From Massospora cicadina (lineage: Eukaryota > Entomophthoromycota > Entomophthoromycetes > Entomophthorales > Entomophthoraceae): a stretch of DNA of 64,000 nucleotides. This document shows positions 36,537 to 48,259 of the stretch, piece after piece (position 1 is the first letter of the stretch; every line of letters begins with the position of its first letter). The stretch is from NCBI GenBank assembly GCA_022478985.1, contig JAKSZP010004175.1, positions 1-64,000 of the forward strand, given 5' to 3'. The notes under the pieces were generated by a model. The model ran no database searches, was not told the origin of the DNA, and saw nothing but the letters and a program-made list of their open reading frames with translations. Both the position numbers and the translations under genes were made by a program.

Positions 36537-38846
36537 AGCTGTCCCCCTCCGTATCCCAGGGGGTTACCGGAGCTTCCACCCGCATCTGTAAGGCTGCTCA
36601 TTTTTAGTCCGTGAGCTTGACTCTTTACAGCAATCTGTGCTGATTGACGAGGAGGATGATTATCCTGAGTTGATGGGGCTGAGGATCCTGTAAGCCAGCC
36701 CAAGATACTTCCCCCGCTGCTTTGCACAGGAGTATCTTGAGGGTGCTCCCTAGACTCCTCCATTTGTGCATCATCTGATGTATCAGAGTCCAGAGTCACC
36801 TCCTTCAGTACTGAGAATGGCGTCTGAGTTGCAACACCTGTCAATGGTGGGGGCAGCAATGACTTAGTTCCTCCACCCTGACTTGGGGTACTCCATACCT
36901 GTTCCACCCCTGGGGTATTCTGTATTACTGAATTCGTTTTAGATGCCACCCCTGGGCTGGCTTCCTCTGGTTAGCTTGATGAGAAGCAGATTTGCGCTTA
37001 TTTTGGGCTTGTGAAGGGTCTGGCAACTTAGAAGGGGTTCCCATAGGAGAGGGGTTTCCGCACTAAGGGAATAAAGTTGTGCTACTGGCTGTGCCTTCTC
37101 AACTGCTAACACGAAGGCAGAGGGGCGAGATCCTGTACGGGCACCCAGTGGGTTGGTTGTGGGATTGCCGCTGATGCTGTATGGGAGCGTTTCTTACCTG
37201 TTGCAGGGACTTGGCTACTAGATGATAGAGCTTGTTCACGAGCAGTACAACTATTATATAGGTGGCCCAAATCACTACACCATGAGCAACGTGGCATGCC
37301 TTGTCTGGATCAACAAAGAAGATTTCAGAACAGGATCCAATGACTGCAACATGTGGGATAACCTCCATGTTGCAGGCTACCATTGGGTTGGGGATAAATG
37401 ATGCCCTAGCAATACAAGCCCTCTGGGTTGGGGCATAATAGGCTGGTGCGCTCAGGTCTACTGATAGAACTGACCCAAATTCCATCAATTCTCGATGAAG
37501 CGCAAGCTTAAGGAATTCTGGGTCCACCGTAGTTGAAAAGATTTGAGAAAGTTACCCAAGAAATTTTCTCAAAGTTAGATCTAGTTCTCAGCATGTGAAG
37601 AGAGCCATGCGGAATCTCAATTGTAACTGAGGCTGCACGATCTGCATCTGCTGCAGTTGTAAACCCTACATCAATATAGTGGCTTTCCACCACTTCATGA
37701 ATAGTGGTGTTAACTGGAAAAAGCTCTTCCTATGGCTTCAAAATAACTAAAATAATCCCATGCATAAAACTCAACAGGATTATACCCATAGTAGACTCTA
37801 ACTGAATGAGTAAGAGTGTACCTAGGGAGTGCACGTTGTTAGCAAGTTTCTGACCATCTTTTCCTCAATTCAGATACAAAAGCAGCTTCACAAGGGTAAA
37901 TGGTGGGTGGTGCAGGCACTAGTTTTTTTCTGCCATGCGCCTGAGGCATCCTTCACTCGCTTATTTTTGTTCAATTTAAACTTAAATTTAAATGTAACTT
38001 AGTGGATTCCTCATGGGGGAATACCAGATGGAGGCGCTGGCATTCCTCTGGATTTATGCGCTAGCCCCTGCTGGGCCTTCCCAATAGGTACTTTATTTTT
38101 TGCAGGTTAGGTAGGCTTACCTGGTTTAGTTTCTTCCCTGCCAATTGATTGGGTAATTCTGGCTCATCATCAAACCAATCTATTACTCCCGCCTTCATCC
38201 GACCATCAGCAGATACTGGTAGGGATTTTTCAGCTGGTTGATTGGCTATTTGGCTAGTCCGATTTGAATTTTGATGTTGATTTTGATTTTGATGAACATT
38301 ATGGCTAACTGATTCACAACTCAGTGTTGATTCAGTTGATGCGTTGGTTACCTTCCAAACCATTAAAATGATGACCAACTGATTCACCAAATATTATAGA
38401 TTCAGTTTGGCCGCTTTGGGTAATGTTAAAGGTAAAAAATGACGACCAACTGATTCAACACTTTCTGACGATACAGTTTGGGTGCCCAGGCTGATTAGTG
38501 AAGTGGAGGCAGTTGGCAAAGCCATAAAAACCCCATGTGAGGTATTGGGAGCTGCAATACTCCCTACTACTGTGGGTAAAACCTTAGATGTGCCTCCAGG
38601 GTGGGGCGCACTAATTGGGTGACCCTCAGTCAACACAGAGTTGACTGGGGTAGGCTGTACAGTGGTGGTATCATTTATGATCCCACAATGGTTTAATAAA
38701 AGTTGGTCTGCTTCTGCTTTTGCAGCTGTAGTTTGGGAGCGGGTTGTAAGGGACAACGCACAAGTTGGCAACCAGGGGTTCTGTGATTTGAGGTGAGTTT
38801 GAGTGAATTCCAAAGCATCGGAAGTGCGTTCAGTGGACTTTACCAC
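36534..38846 (-). pseudogene. LINE A2 ORF1: RNA-binding gag-like protein
   Basis: A Ser/Thr-rich N-terminal region (38846-38394) leads to the central domain with SHYIDVGFTTAADADRA and ISWVTFSNL. Then comes a knuckle, CSWCSDLGHLYNSC (C-x2-C-x4-H-x4-C, about 37285-37244), and a Gln/Ser/Pro-rich tail with SGGSILGWLTGSS. The last codons are CAG CTA TGA, and the ORF2 ATG overlaps this stop (ATGA). Frame changes occur near 37300 and 37530. Confidence 0.8.
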
Positions 38847-38932
38847 GTTATTTGTTAGATTTCTTAAGCTAAATTTCTGGGTGATTGTAATATTCGAATT
38901 TTGAAATTTAGCGGTGTGATTAAAATAGTCTT

Positions 38933-39399
38933 CCTCATACCAAATATTTTACGCCCACACAAGGAACATTTTATAGGATAAGGACACTGGTAATGGGAGC
39001 AGTTCTAATCCTCCAAGGCCAAGAGCCAAAGCAAATACTAGATCAAGGAGATAGAAGTTGCACTGGGGGTTAAGGGGTTTTTCACCTTATTTTTAAATAT
39101 TTGGAATCAGGGAAAGAGTAATAAGATTTAATTTAATACAACTTTGATACTCATTATGTAGTCAAGGTCCTTGCGCTTGAGACTTCTTACACTTTCAAAA
39201 TACTGTTTTTAAGCTATTAATGAAATATAAGTTTTATCTAAATATAGCATAAATAAATAGTTGATTAAACTAACTGCAACATTATGTTGTTATCCATATT
39301 TAAAACAAGGGATCATGGCCTGACACAAAACTGTATAGGGCTTGCAGGCATGCCGCAGTGCATTATGGGCATTAAAATTGTTTAGCACCTTGGCTTTTT
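38933..39399 (-). other. Gypsy D internal segment between insertions
   Basis: About 470 bases between the LINE A2 duplication and the first ORF1-only unit. Presumably the gag or leader of Gypsy D; no motif is visible. Confidence 0.35.
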
Positions 39400-39416
39400 A
39401 TAAAACTTGAGCCTCA

Positions 39417-41338
39417 AACTCTCTTTCTGCTCAGCGTAACTTTCCAAGCAATTTATGCAGTTAATAAAAAGATAAAACTTAACCGCCTGTCATAATTTCA
39501 CTCCAATGTCATTGGATTCCCCGCTATCTGTCCTAGTGTGGGGCAGCGGCGAAGTTCCCCCCACCATTTTCTATCTGACAGGAAAATGCACTCAGACTGT
39601 CTCTCTCCCAGTTATACCAAACCCCTGGGATGATTCATTCCTCCAAAGGATCTTGACGCTCACCTTGCTCAAACCCAAGCAGTGCCCCGCTGCCCCCTGA
39701 TGCTCCCCTGGAGAAACATGCGTTTTGGCATTAGGGTCAAATATGGGAAACATTTCCCATATAACAACCAGGCCATTATCAAAATGGCTCAGGCGGTGAT
39801 GACACCTGCCTGCTTTATTGACTTCTGCCCCTATAAGGGGTATTTTAATCTTGGCTTCACAAGTGAAGCCAATGCCACCACTGCAGCAAGGGTGCCCCTG
39901 GTCTTCCAGGATACACCTCTCCCAACAACACAGATCTGGCTCCCAGCAGACACCACCTTGGTGGTTCAGTTTGCTGGTTTGCCTACCCACCTTCCCCAAG
40001 GTGCTCCACCAGGAGCTGATGGAAGGTTTGCAGCCTATGGCTCCAACCCCATCTTGAAATTTGTGGTCCCAAATGGGGCCACACGCCTCGCCGGGACTCC
40101 AGTGTATGCCACAATCAGCCCTGAAACAAACAAAATCGCTCTGTCGATTCCCCTCGCGCTGCTATATCCTCTGCCCCTGACCATCCATTCTGGGCCCACA
40201 TCGAGGGTGGATGGACGATTTTTTCATCCTGTCCTGAGTTGGACCACTTGAAATGCAAGTGCCCATATCTAGCATCTTCTGACAGCACTGATAGTTCGTC
40301 TGATGGCCACCAATCCACTGCTCACCCTGCACCAATTCTGGCATGGGTTACAATACTACCTCCCCCTCCCCCAAAGCCTGTTGTTGCAGCTGCACCTGCA
40401 GCCACCAATCAGCCTCCACTTTGCCCCAGTGCCACACATGATTCCTTAAATTAAAAGCAGGATAGGGCCCCAGTATGATCCCATGCAACATCCAACAAAT
40501 CAATCAATCCTCAACCATGCGCCAATTCCCCAATTCAATTTTGCCATAACCCAGGGGAGTTTTTAGATGAAATTGACGAATCAGGTAATATCATTGAAGA
40601 ATCATCGCTGCAAGTTGACCAGTTCTGTAATGCAAAATGGGATGCAGAATTCTCCCCTCATTTATATGCCCTAAGACAAATGCTGAACCATTCCACAGCG
40701 ATCACCAGCTTGTAGTAGAAGCAGCCGCCACACCAGATTGCCATCCCCTCCGCAAAGCCGCCACCTAATCAGTGTCAGCGCTTGCAGGAGGAATTCCACC
40801 TTCTGTCATCCCTGAAAATCTTACTCCAAAAAGTAATTTTAATATGAAACAACTACACGAAAATTTCACTGACGCTATCCATAATGTGATAATTGTAGCA
40901 CGGAATCCAAAAGCTATGGTTACCCAAACCAATATTGAAACGTTTTTTAAACTACCAGACACCCACATTAAAGCCAAAAGCTTTAGCCAAGTATATTACT
41001 GCCATTTTTATGGTTGCTAATTACTTGTAAGTGCCAATCATCAGAGATATCAAACCACATACCGCCGATGCCCTGACGCCCTTGTTATCTGCCTTGACAT
41101 GCACCCTACTCTGGGAAGAGATAGCTGCTACCAAAGATGAGCCCCTTGATCCCCCTCACCTTCCACCATGGATAGATAACCGGTCTCTGTGCCCACCTGG
41201 TTGGTTGTTTTTGTTTGGTGTGATTCATTCAATCGCTCATTTGGGCATTTTGTTTAATCAATTATTTACGTTATTTTTAGTTTAAGTTTTTAATTAAGTA
41301 ATGTCCTTCCCTGGTCAGCTTACCTCGGTTAGATAAAA
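39417..41338 (+). mobile_element. ORF1-only non-LTR element, copy 1 (with target duplication)
   Basis: A discrete 1.92 kb insertion is flanked by ATAAAACTTGAGCCTCA (39400-39416) and ATAAAACTTGTGCCTCA (41339-41355), 16 of 17 bases alike. It contains an ORF1-type protein and a short 3' tail but no endonuclease or RT. Its first bases, AACTCTCTTTCTGCTCAGC, resemble the 5' end of LINE A1 (AGCTCTCTTTCTGATAAGC). The tail ATGTCCTTCCCTGGTCAGCT (41301-41320) resembles the ends of LINE B1, B2 and copy 2. This is the layout of a HAL1-like non-autonomous LINE relative. Confidence 0.75.
39506..41280 (+). pseudogene. ORF1-like protein of ORF1-only element, copy 1
   Basis: It starts MSLDSPLSVLVWGSGEVPPT at 39506. 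After a frame change the main open part (39682-40251) includes YNNQAIIKMAQAVMTPACF and CPYKGYFNLGFTSEANATTA, then TTLVVQFAGLPTHLP and NPILKFVVPNGATRLAG. YxxLGF...VQFxGLP is the same pattern as in LINE ORF1 and may be an RRM-like domain. Then FSSCPELDHLKCKCP is a damaged zinc knuckle that keeps C-x4-H-x4-C. A Pro/Ala-rich linker and a C-terminal segment (40772-41020) follow. Several stops make it defective. No ORF2 start or endonuclease motif follows. Confidence 0.65.
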
Positions 41339-41355
41339 ATAAAACTTGTGCCTCA

Positions 41356-41935
41356 TGGTAAAATTGTTCAGCAAAAGCTGTACTGGGCTCATCTTTTATA
41401 AGTTAAAGTTTAGGAACACCATCTTATGCACCACATCTACTTTGCGCCACCAAACTATTTTATTGAAATTTTTTAACATAACAATAGGTCATTCCAACTT
41501 CTTGAAATTTAGGAATTATCAATTCCTGGCTTAAACAGTCCAAGGAAATTAAAAACATAGCAATTAAATAACTTCAGAGGAACCGCTTATACATATCTCA
41601 AATAAAGCAGTAAAACAGTGTACATTTCTGCTTTTATCAAATTTAGGTAAGATGATCAGATAAATGGCAGATGGTACCCCATCACATAAGGGCACATTTT
41701 CTGCAATAATTCAGATTGACTATTAGAGCCAGCAGCCTTAGGGCAATTATCAAATAAATTTAAATCTCTGGTGTAGTTAGGATAGAAGACTTAGCAGAAT
41801 CCTTCTCAAAGACTGTACCATTTGGCATTATTAAATGAACCAACAAATCAGCCTAGCAAGAAGTGAGCTAGTGATGGAGTTGATTAATAATCCAGAAAAA
41901 TAATAGTGTTCAGCTCTATTACTGTTGTTCAACTA
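41356..41935. other. Gypsy D internal segment between the two ORF1-only units
   Basis: About 580 bases of AT-rich sequence. No feature could be supported. Confidence 0.35.
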
Positions 41936-41939
41936 CTTC

Positions 41940-43890
41940 AGACTTCTGTTTGACAGCAGTGTATATTTCTTTAACTCCATAATCTCCTGTCATAATTTTT
42001 CTTTTCACTCATCATCACTTTTGAGCGATTTTTAAAAACAGTTAATTTTCCACCACCACCTCACCATACCAATTTTCCAATTTATGTCATTGGATTCACT
42101 ACCTGCTGCCCCAGTGTGTGGCAGTGGTGCTCCACCCAATAGCATTTACCGCCCAGCATGTAAATGTATGTGGACTATCTCATCCAGTCCTCCAGATTCA
42201 TCTGGCCAATTTGTCCCTCTAAGGGACTTAGTACTACACCTCATGCGAGTCCACTCAACCCACCCCACCCCCTAGCCCTACCCTAATTCATTACCTGCTT
42301 TTACCTCCACGTCAAGTACAGACTTCTTTTCTATATACCAACAAAGCGATTATTGAGCTAGCAACAGCCACCTTTGCAACAGCAGGATTTATTGTTTTCC
42401 CCATTAAAGGGTCTATTTTGATAATGGTTCCCCACTGAAGAGGACGCAGAGTTGCAGCAGCAACGCCCTTAATTTACAAACACACACCAATCACCACCAC
42501 CAAGAACGTCTTCCCAATGATATCACACTTGTGGTGCCCTTTGCAAACTTTCCCACACCTTTTCCCTCAAACACTCTATGATGAGTTGGTGTCAGTGTTG
42601 TCCACTAATGGCACAGACCCCATCCTCCAATTCCTTGTCCATAAAGGTGCTGAGTGCCTAGCGGCACCTAAAGCAATGGCCATCATTATTCCCCACCAGC
42701 CAACCATAGCCCAGAACATCATAACGCGTGCTATATCCCATCTGCACCAGACCACTTCTTTTGGGCTTGCATTAACAATGGCCAAACAGTTTGCCCCCTT
42801 TGCCATGAATTGGACCATGCCAAAAAATCATGTTGATACAATTTAAACACTGCAAAAACTGCCAACCCCACCTATGAGGCCACACCTGCAGCTTTTAAGT
42901 GGGGATTTTGGCTGCCCCACCCCCTCCAGCCATGCGCTCAATGAATCAACAAGATATAGAAACCCAAGCCAAAGCCAGCCAATTTACTCCCAATCCAACC
43001 AATTGGGAGCAGGTTTGAACCCATATTAAATCCAGGAAATTCACTGCCCCATAACTTACCCAACCACATCCACATATCTCTGAATAAAAATCTTTATCAA
43101 CCAAAATCCCAGGGACTTATTGGGTGTCATGACCAAATCTGGTGAAATTGCTTCACCTCCAGACTTCGCAATTAATTTATAACCTTATCCAAATTTAGAC
43201 TTTGATGTCCCACTCCACACAAACATATGTCCACAAATCCCACCGCTACCCCTTTCCTGAGCAACCATCAGCTAGCTGAAGCCGCAGTGGCATCACCCAA
43301 AAGTCACCATCTCTGCAAAGCCATGGTACTCTCTGTCATTGAATTTAAGGAAGGGCTGCACATCACCCAGTTCCCCTAATTTCTCTGATGTTGCAAAAAG
43401 AAATCAAACGCATAACTTAAACTACCACCCCCGCTGTCAAGAAAGTTGCTGAACTGAAAGATTTTTCCCCATCCACACGCATCACCAAAACCAACAGCGC
43501 AAAATTAGCCCAGCTTTCTGATGCCCACATCCAAGCTGAACACCAAATTGCCAAACCCATGGAGGCTATGCTCCAAGCCCAAATTGTCAGTGTCAGTCTC
43601 AACGAATAACCACTTTGCCTAAACCCACATCCCGTGAATGCTCCAACCTCCTTGCTCTCAGCATTGATCCTCCTTTTCAATGCTGAGTCTAATTATGATC
43701 CGCCTGATTCCCCCTCCCCTTCCGCCAAGGTGGGATAAGCGGCTCACTGCTGTTTCACATGGTAGGTTGTTTTATCATTTTTTGTGTGTCTCACCACTCG
43801 TTTAGGGTGGTTGGTTCTTATTTTTGGTTTGTTTGTTTGGTGTTTCTGTTTTTGTAATGTCCATCACCTGGTTGGTGTACCTCAAATTAA
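41940..43890 (+). mobile_element. ORF1-only non-LTR element, copy 2
   Basis: Begins by comparison with copy 1 around 41940 (CAGACTTCTGTTTGACAGC); CCTGTCATAATTT is shared in the leaders. ATGTCATTGGATTC marks the shared ORF start (42084). The unit ends with a T/G-rich tail and TAATGTCCATCACCTGGTTG (43856-43875), matching copy 1. Again no endonuclease or RT lies between ORF1 and tail. Flanking duplications were not found, so both ends are approximate. Confidence 0.6.
42084..43720 (+). pseudogene. ORF1-like protein of ORF1-only element, copy 2
   Basis: MSLDSLPAAPVCGSGAPPNS opens the frame, parallel to copy 1. YTNKAIIELATATFATAGFI matches copy 1's YNNQAIIKMAQAVMTPACFI. LVVPFANFPTPFP matches LVVQFAGLPTHLP, and NGTDPILQFLVHKGAECLA matches SNPILKFVVPNGATRLA. 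An intact knuckle CPLCHELDHAKKSC (C-x2-C-x4-H-x4-C, about 42796-42830) follows, preceded by FWACINNGQTV. A charged C-terminal part continues to about 43720. Stops and frame changes are numerous. Confidence 0.6.
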
Positions 43891-44263
43891 TTTAATATCC
43901 TATCATTGTAATTGGATTAAAGCTTGCAATGGGTATATTTTCACATCAGAATCCATGAGAGAGCAACCAGACCTTACTCAAATCTTCTAAAAGCCATCAA
44001 GGCGGGGTGGATGGTCCTCCAAAGTAGCTACAAGAGCGGAAACTCAAGAATAATGAGATAATAAATTATCTAAACTTGATCCCAGAAGCCTACTTTTTTG
44101 CTACTATAGGGATGAGTCAGTGGACTAAATTTATGCTAGCCATTAGAGCGGCCACGATAGAGCCCATAATCCATTCTGGGATAGCTGAAAAAATTCTTAT
44201 TTGTACTTAGAGAAGTTTATTTATTACAGAGTAGCAAATAAACTCCCTATAGTGAGTACCAAT
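43891..44263 (-). other. Gypsy D leader with primer-binding site
   Basis: Next to the D 5' LTR the minus strand reads TGGTACTCACTATAGGGAG (44261-44243), the expected place for a primer-binding site. It resembles the Gypsy A site TGGTGCTCATTACAAGGGG. Nothing else is recognisable. Confidence 0.5.
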
Positions 44264-44571
44264 TGTTGATACTGGTGCTTTGGCATCAGTTACCAGATCT
44301 TTAGGTTCACACATTAATATAACCGGATACTATATGAAGCTAGCAAATAGGTAAAACATATATTAAACTAAAGCCTGGTTAACATTAATAGGTTTTTATT
44401 AATAAAATCAGTAGCACACCATAGTATCTGGTACTACTAGTAGCTCAGGGCTCTCTATCCCAATTTACTAGTAGACTAAAACTATCTACTTAGAGATAAA
44501 TGACCCTCTTTCAGATGACAAACTCATTCAGATGATCTCATTACCATGAGTTTTCATTGGTGAATTTTGTC
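44264..44571 (-). repeat. Gypsy D 5' LTR, outer part (continues at 51085-51560)
   Basis: It aligns with the first 300 bases of the left D LTR, starting TGTTGATACTGGTGCTTTGG. The alignment breaks off at TTTTGT, where Gypsy C begins, and resumes after Gypsy C at ATTTGTGGTTA. The left copy reads TTTTGTGGTTA without interruption. Joined length is about 784 bases, against 782 for the left copy. Confidence 0.78.
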
Positions 44572-45264
44572 ATGGCTAAAAAACATAATTGAAGTGACAG
44601 ATTGTAAGAATAAGGCTAAGCGTGAGGAATCCATGAAGACAAAGTTTCAGTCTTTCCTGACTAAAAGCATAACTAGAACACATTGGGTAAAGGTAAGATA
44701 TGCCATGTTGGTCCTGGGGTGCACTTAATGGTCAGATGAGCTTTACTTATGTGGCATTATAACGCAACAGCTATTTGGAAATTATGACGGAACTTTGCAG
44801 TTAATTAGAGGATGAGATTATAAGACCCATTCAATTTTCAGTATTACCAATCTGGGAAGATTCAGTTATAATCATTTACTCGAGATTAGGCCTACTTAAG
44901 CTATAGTATTTAGGCTGATAGTAAATTGCGTTTATAGGTTCGTTTGGGTGTTGTGCCTCACCTGATGAATGATAGTTCTCACCTAGTATTTATTAATGTA
45001 TTCCAAGACAAAACTTCTTTGTTGGTATCTTGATTTAATTTAAAACCACCTGTTTTAATTTAATAATGTGCAATAGTTTAGTCCTGTTTGTCGACTTTAG
45101 GAGGTCCTAATTAAGAAAATTTTTGCAATTCTTGCCATGGGCCCTTTGGGCACCATCTTACTTTGCAGTGCCCTGTTTTACTTTTGTAAGAGAGGTTGTA
45201 CTGGGTTTTGGGGTCTTCCACACCACAGTCCAGGAACGTGAGAATTATAGACACGCTCCTTAAA
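44572..45264 (+). repeat. Gypsy C 5' LTR
   Basis: Matches 50380-51084 with shared blocks GACAGATT, GCAAGATATGCCATGTTG-like, AACGCAACAGCTATTTGGAA, GGGCCCTTTGGGCACCATCT and ATAGACACGCTCCTTA. A tRNA-iMet-like primer site (TGGTGGTGTCAGAG) lies at 45330-45343, so the LTR may extend up to 65 bases further. Confidence 0.8.
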
Positions 45265-45349
45265 TTATATGACCAACCAATTTATATAATTTGTTGAAAT
45301 TTAATCTGTGTGGGATCTTATCTTGGTGGTGTCAGAGTGTGTTGGCTTG

Positions 45350-46380
45350 AACATTGGTTCCTGTGCTTTTAAACACAGCAGTGTCATTCATTTTGGCTAT
45401 GTGGAGCTTGGCGTCTCTCTGTTTACCGGCTGCAGTGCAATTCCTGCCCCTCCAGCAAGTACTTGGTGGCTTTGGATCATTTGAGGCCCTAATGCCCGGG
45501 ATTTATATTTTCCTAAAGATTCTATCATGTATTTGAGCAGCCCTCTCATGCCTACACTTGGCGTTGGGTTGGTTCCTTGCTTTTACCACAGACTTCTACT
45601 TGGTTGCTTGTCATTTGAAAAATAAACCTAGGTTGGAGGAGGCGTTAGGAAGTTGGGCGCGCCTCCTGGAAGGGGGCCACCTTGTGCGCTTTGCCTTCAA
45701 AACCTTATGTGGTTTGTTATGCCCAGTCATTTTGGATGGCTTCAGGACCTCCAAATATATGAATTTAGATGAATCTCGGCCTTAATGTACCTGATGGCTC
45801 AAAGGGACATTATTCATTAAACCTGTAATTGACTGGTCATTGGACATTCAAGGGTGGCAGGATTCACTTTCCTCCTCCCAGCCTGCAATTGATGCCCTTG
45901 TTTGTAAATTCCCTGCTCCAACCAAAGAGGGGTCTATTGATTTGTCCGTGGTTGTTTCATTGCAATGACCCCTATAGATACAGGCTGTGAAAACACCAAT
46001 TCCTTTTTATATCTGGCGGCGTCTGTTGCTCCCTTACCTTCCTTTTTGGGAATGCATGTGGGCCTTCAGGGCCTAGATTCACTATATTGTTTAAAATTCT
46101 CATATATGTCCCCACAAGTGTTTTACCCAAAGCCGCCCATATAAATAATGTTCCCAGAAAGCCTAAATCCCTTTTGCAATTGGTGGTTTCTTCTGTTGTA
46201 CTTTCCTTTTTGGAGAGCGCAAGGTCAGCAGGACCACAATGTAAATTGTTTCATTTATGTTTCAGAGATTTTGCCATGATGATATCAACTGTGGCAGCCC
46301 CTATAAATACACTGCCCAAAATCATGGAATTTCCTTTAACGGGGTGGGATCATCCCTGATTCTCCCTTAGATTGGGAGAA
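45350..46380 (+). pseudogene. Gypsy C gag remnant
   Basis: Open pieces at 45354-45536 and 45558-45785 (DFYLVACHLKNKPRLEEALG, then WARLLEGGHLVRFAFKTLCG) have the helical look of Gypsy capsid domains. A further piece is at 46087-46359. No zinc knuckle was found. Confidence 0.5.
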
Positions 46381-46899
46381 TTTAGAAGTTCAGATGAGTT
46401 GAGCCTAGAATTTTACATAAATGTTTTGTATGATTTGGTTTCCCCTCCAACATCCTTTCTAAAGACGCCAACTGAATCATTGGCAGGTGGCCAAGCTGTT
46501 ATAGTGTTGGATACAACGATCAGTTGTCTATCAGATCAGGCATGGTGATTGACGCCTGAAACGTGTTTTTTATGAAAGAAATATAAATAAAAAATAATTG
46601 AATGGGGGCTCTTGTGAGAACAGTATTGCACTAATTTCTGTGTATTACATCACTCCTATGAACCCGCGCCTGTGTGCCAAGATGATTAATAGAACTCAGT
46701 AAGTTAAACAGGAGTTGTTCCTCCAAAATGTTGGTAATTGTGTGCTTCTGAAGGTACTGCAGGGTATATATCTTCAGTGGTAAGGGTTGCAAACTACCCT
46801 TCACCCATCTTTGATGGGAATAATTTATCCTGTATGTGTGATTAGGTCTAACGAGGAGCCCTCTGGTGAACAGTTGGCACTATCTTTTATTAAAGAATT

Positions 46900-47570
46900 A
46901 TTATGGTTATTTCCTACTTTCTGCTACCCTTGCCTCACCCTCAGGGAAATTCAGCACAACTCTTTTGGTTAATACTGGAGCCTCTGAGAATTTTATTGAC
47001 CTGGACATGATCGCCTACATTGATTTAAATTAACTAACTGGGGGTATGATTAGGGCAGGGGCATCCTAGGACATCCCCACGCTGAAAGTTCAGGGGTTAG
47101 TTGATTTTTCAAATGTGGTTAGCTATCAATTGGATAACAGTTTTTAGCGATCAAAAATCTCTTGTACCCACTTTATTTTGGGTGTGGAGAGGTGGCGAAA
47201 TTTTGATATTCAAACCAATTTAAAAGGATAACACATTGCCATTGTCTCTTAAGGGTGGACAGAAGTTAGTGATATCTATGTAATAAGGAGACCCCAAGAA
47301 GATTTGCTTCAATACCCAAGTGTGCACAAGTATACCCTAGCGCCTCTGATGAAGCCCATTTTTGAAGTGCCCATACCTTCTTTCTTGTAGTTGTAGTCTT
47401 CCTTTGATGCGACTTCTGAAAGCATTCTGCCAGAGCATTATAAGTTCTATTGTGACTTCAAGCTCACAGTGGATTTAGTGCATATTTCCTCTCATCTACC
47501 CTTTGACTTTACAGGAAGAGGAAGCTTTGTTTTTTGGGTCACGGAGCAGCTGTCCAAGAGAGACATATTA
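46900..47570 (+). pseudogene. Gypsy C protease region
   Basis: LLVNTGASENFIDLDMIAYI matches the chromovirus protease active site LVDSGATxNFID. The catalytic Asp is Asn (46971-46973). The remainder runs to the RT with stops. Confidence 0.7.
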
Positions 47571-47579
47571 TGGCACCCC

Positions 47580-48100
47580 CTCCCAGGTGTGCTCACCCCT
47601 TCTTTTTTGTGGAGAAAGCAGATGGGCCTCTATGCCCTTACTTAGATTATGGTAACTGAACAATGTGACCATCTCTAATTTACACCCAATCCCCATGGAG
47701 GCCCAGATTGCTTGCTATGTGGAAAAGGCAAAGATCTTCTCCAAGTTGGATTGCTTGAATGCATATAAACAGATTTGCATTAAAAAAGGCCAGGGGTGGG
47801 ACACTGCATTTTGGACCAGGAAAGGGGTTTTCCCCATATTGGGTCATGCCTTTTGGACTTAAGAATGCCCATGAAATCTTCAGAATTCATATAGAGGCGG
47901 CCTTGAGGGAGTTATTGGGCGTATGTGTGGTAGCCTACATAGATGACGTTCTGGTGTTTCCCTTATCCAGCATCTCATGCAATCCACTTGTGGAAAGTAG
48001 TTAGCATTTGAGGGCGGCAAAGATAACACTAAAGATAAGTAAATGTGTCTTTTTTAGTCCCATGTCACATTCTTGGGCGACAACATTTTCAACCAAGGCC
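47580..48100 (+). pseudogene. Gypsy C reverse transcriptase
   Basis: HPIPMEAQIACYVEKAKIFS leads to motif A KLDCLNAYKQI with Asp kept (47749-47751). MPFGLKNAHEIFRIHIEAAL comes next, then motif C VVAYIDDVLVF (both Asp kept, 47942-47947). One frame change sits near 47830 in the GKGFSPYWVMPFGL segment. Confidence 0.85.
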
Positions 48101-48259
48101 AAATGATTACTACGTGCAAGGAGAAGGTAACCCATGAGTGGTTCACACCAACACTTAAATTAAAGAGCTGTGGAGTTTTTTGGGGGCTTGCACTTTCCTG
48201 AAAAAATTTACATCAATTTTTATGGGGTAGTGGCGCGTTTATATAAGGCTAGTGGGGCT

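Larger units (their letters stand above)
32944..38916 (-). mobile_element. LINE A2: near-full-length non-LTR retrotransposon, same family as A1
   Basis: The 5.97 kb insertion is collinear with LINE A1 from its 3' tail (GAACTAGGTGGTCCCAACCT) to a related 5' end. It is richer in A+T than A1 and carries more stops, which suggests it is older or more mutated. Both share the ORF1-ORF2 junction and the same domains. Confidence 0.9.

Noticed and set aside
39592..39999. 135-codon minus-strand open frame
   Set aside because: It is antisense to the ORF1-like protein, whose homology with copy 2 supports the plus strand as coding.
43990..44571. A CRISPR-like or tandem-repeat array near the D LTR
   Set aside because: The repetition seen is between distant LTR copies, not regularly spaced local repeats.
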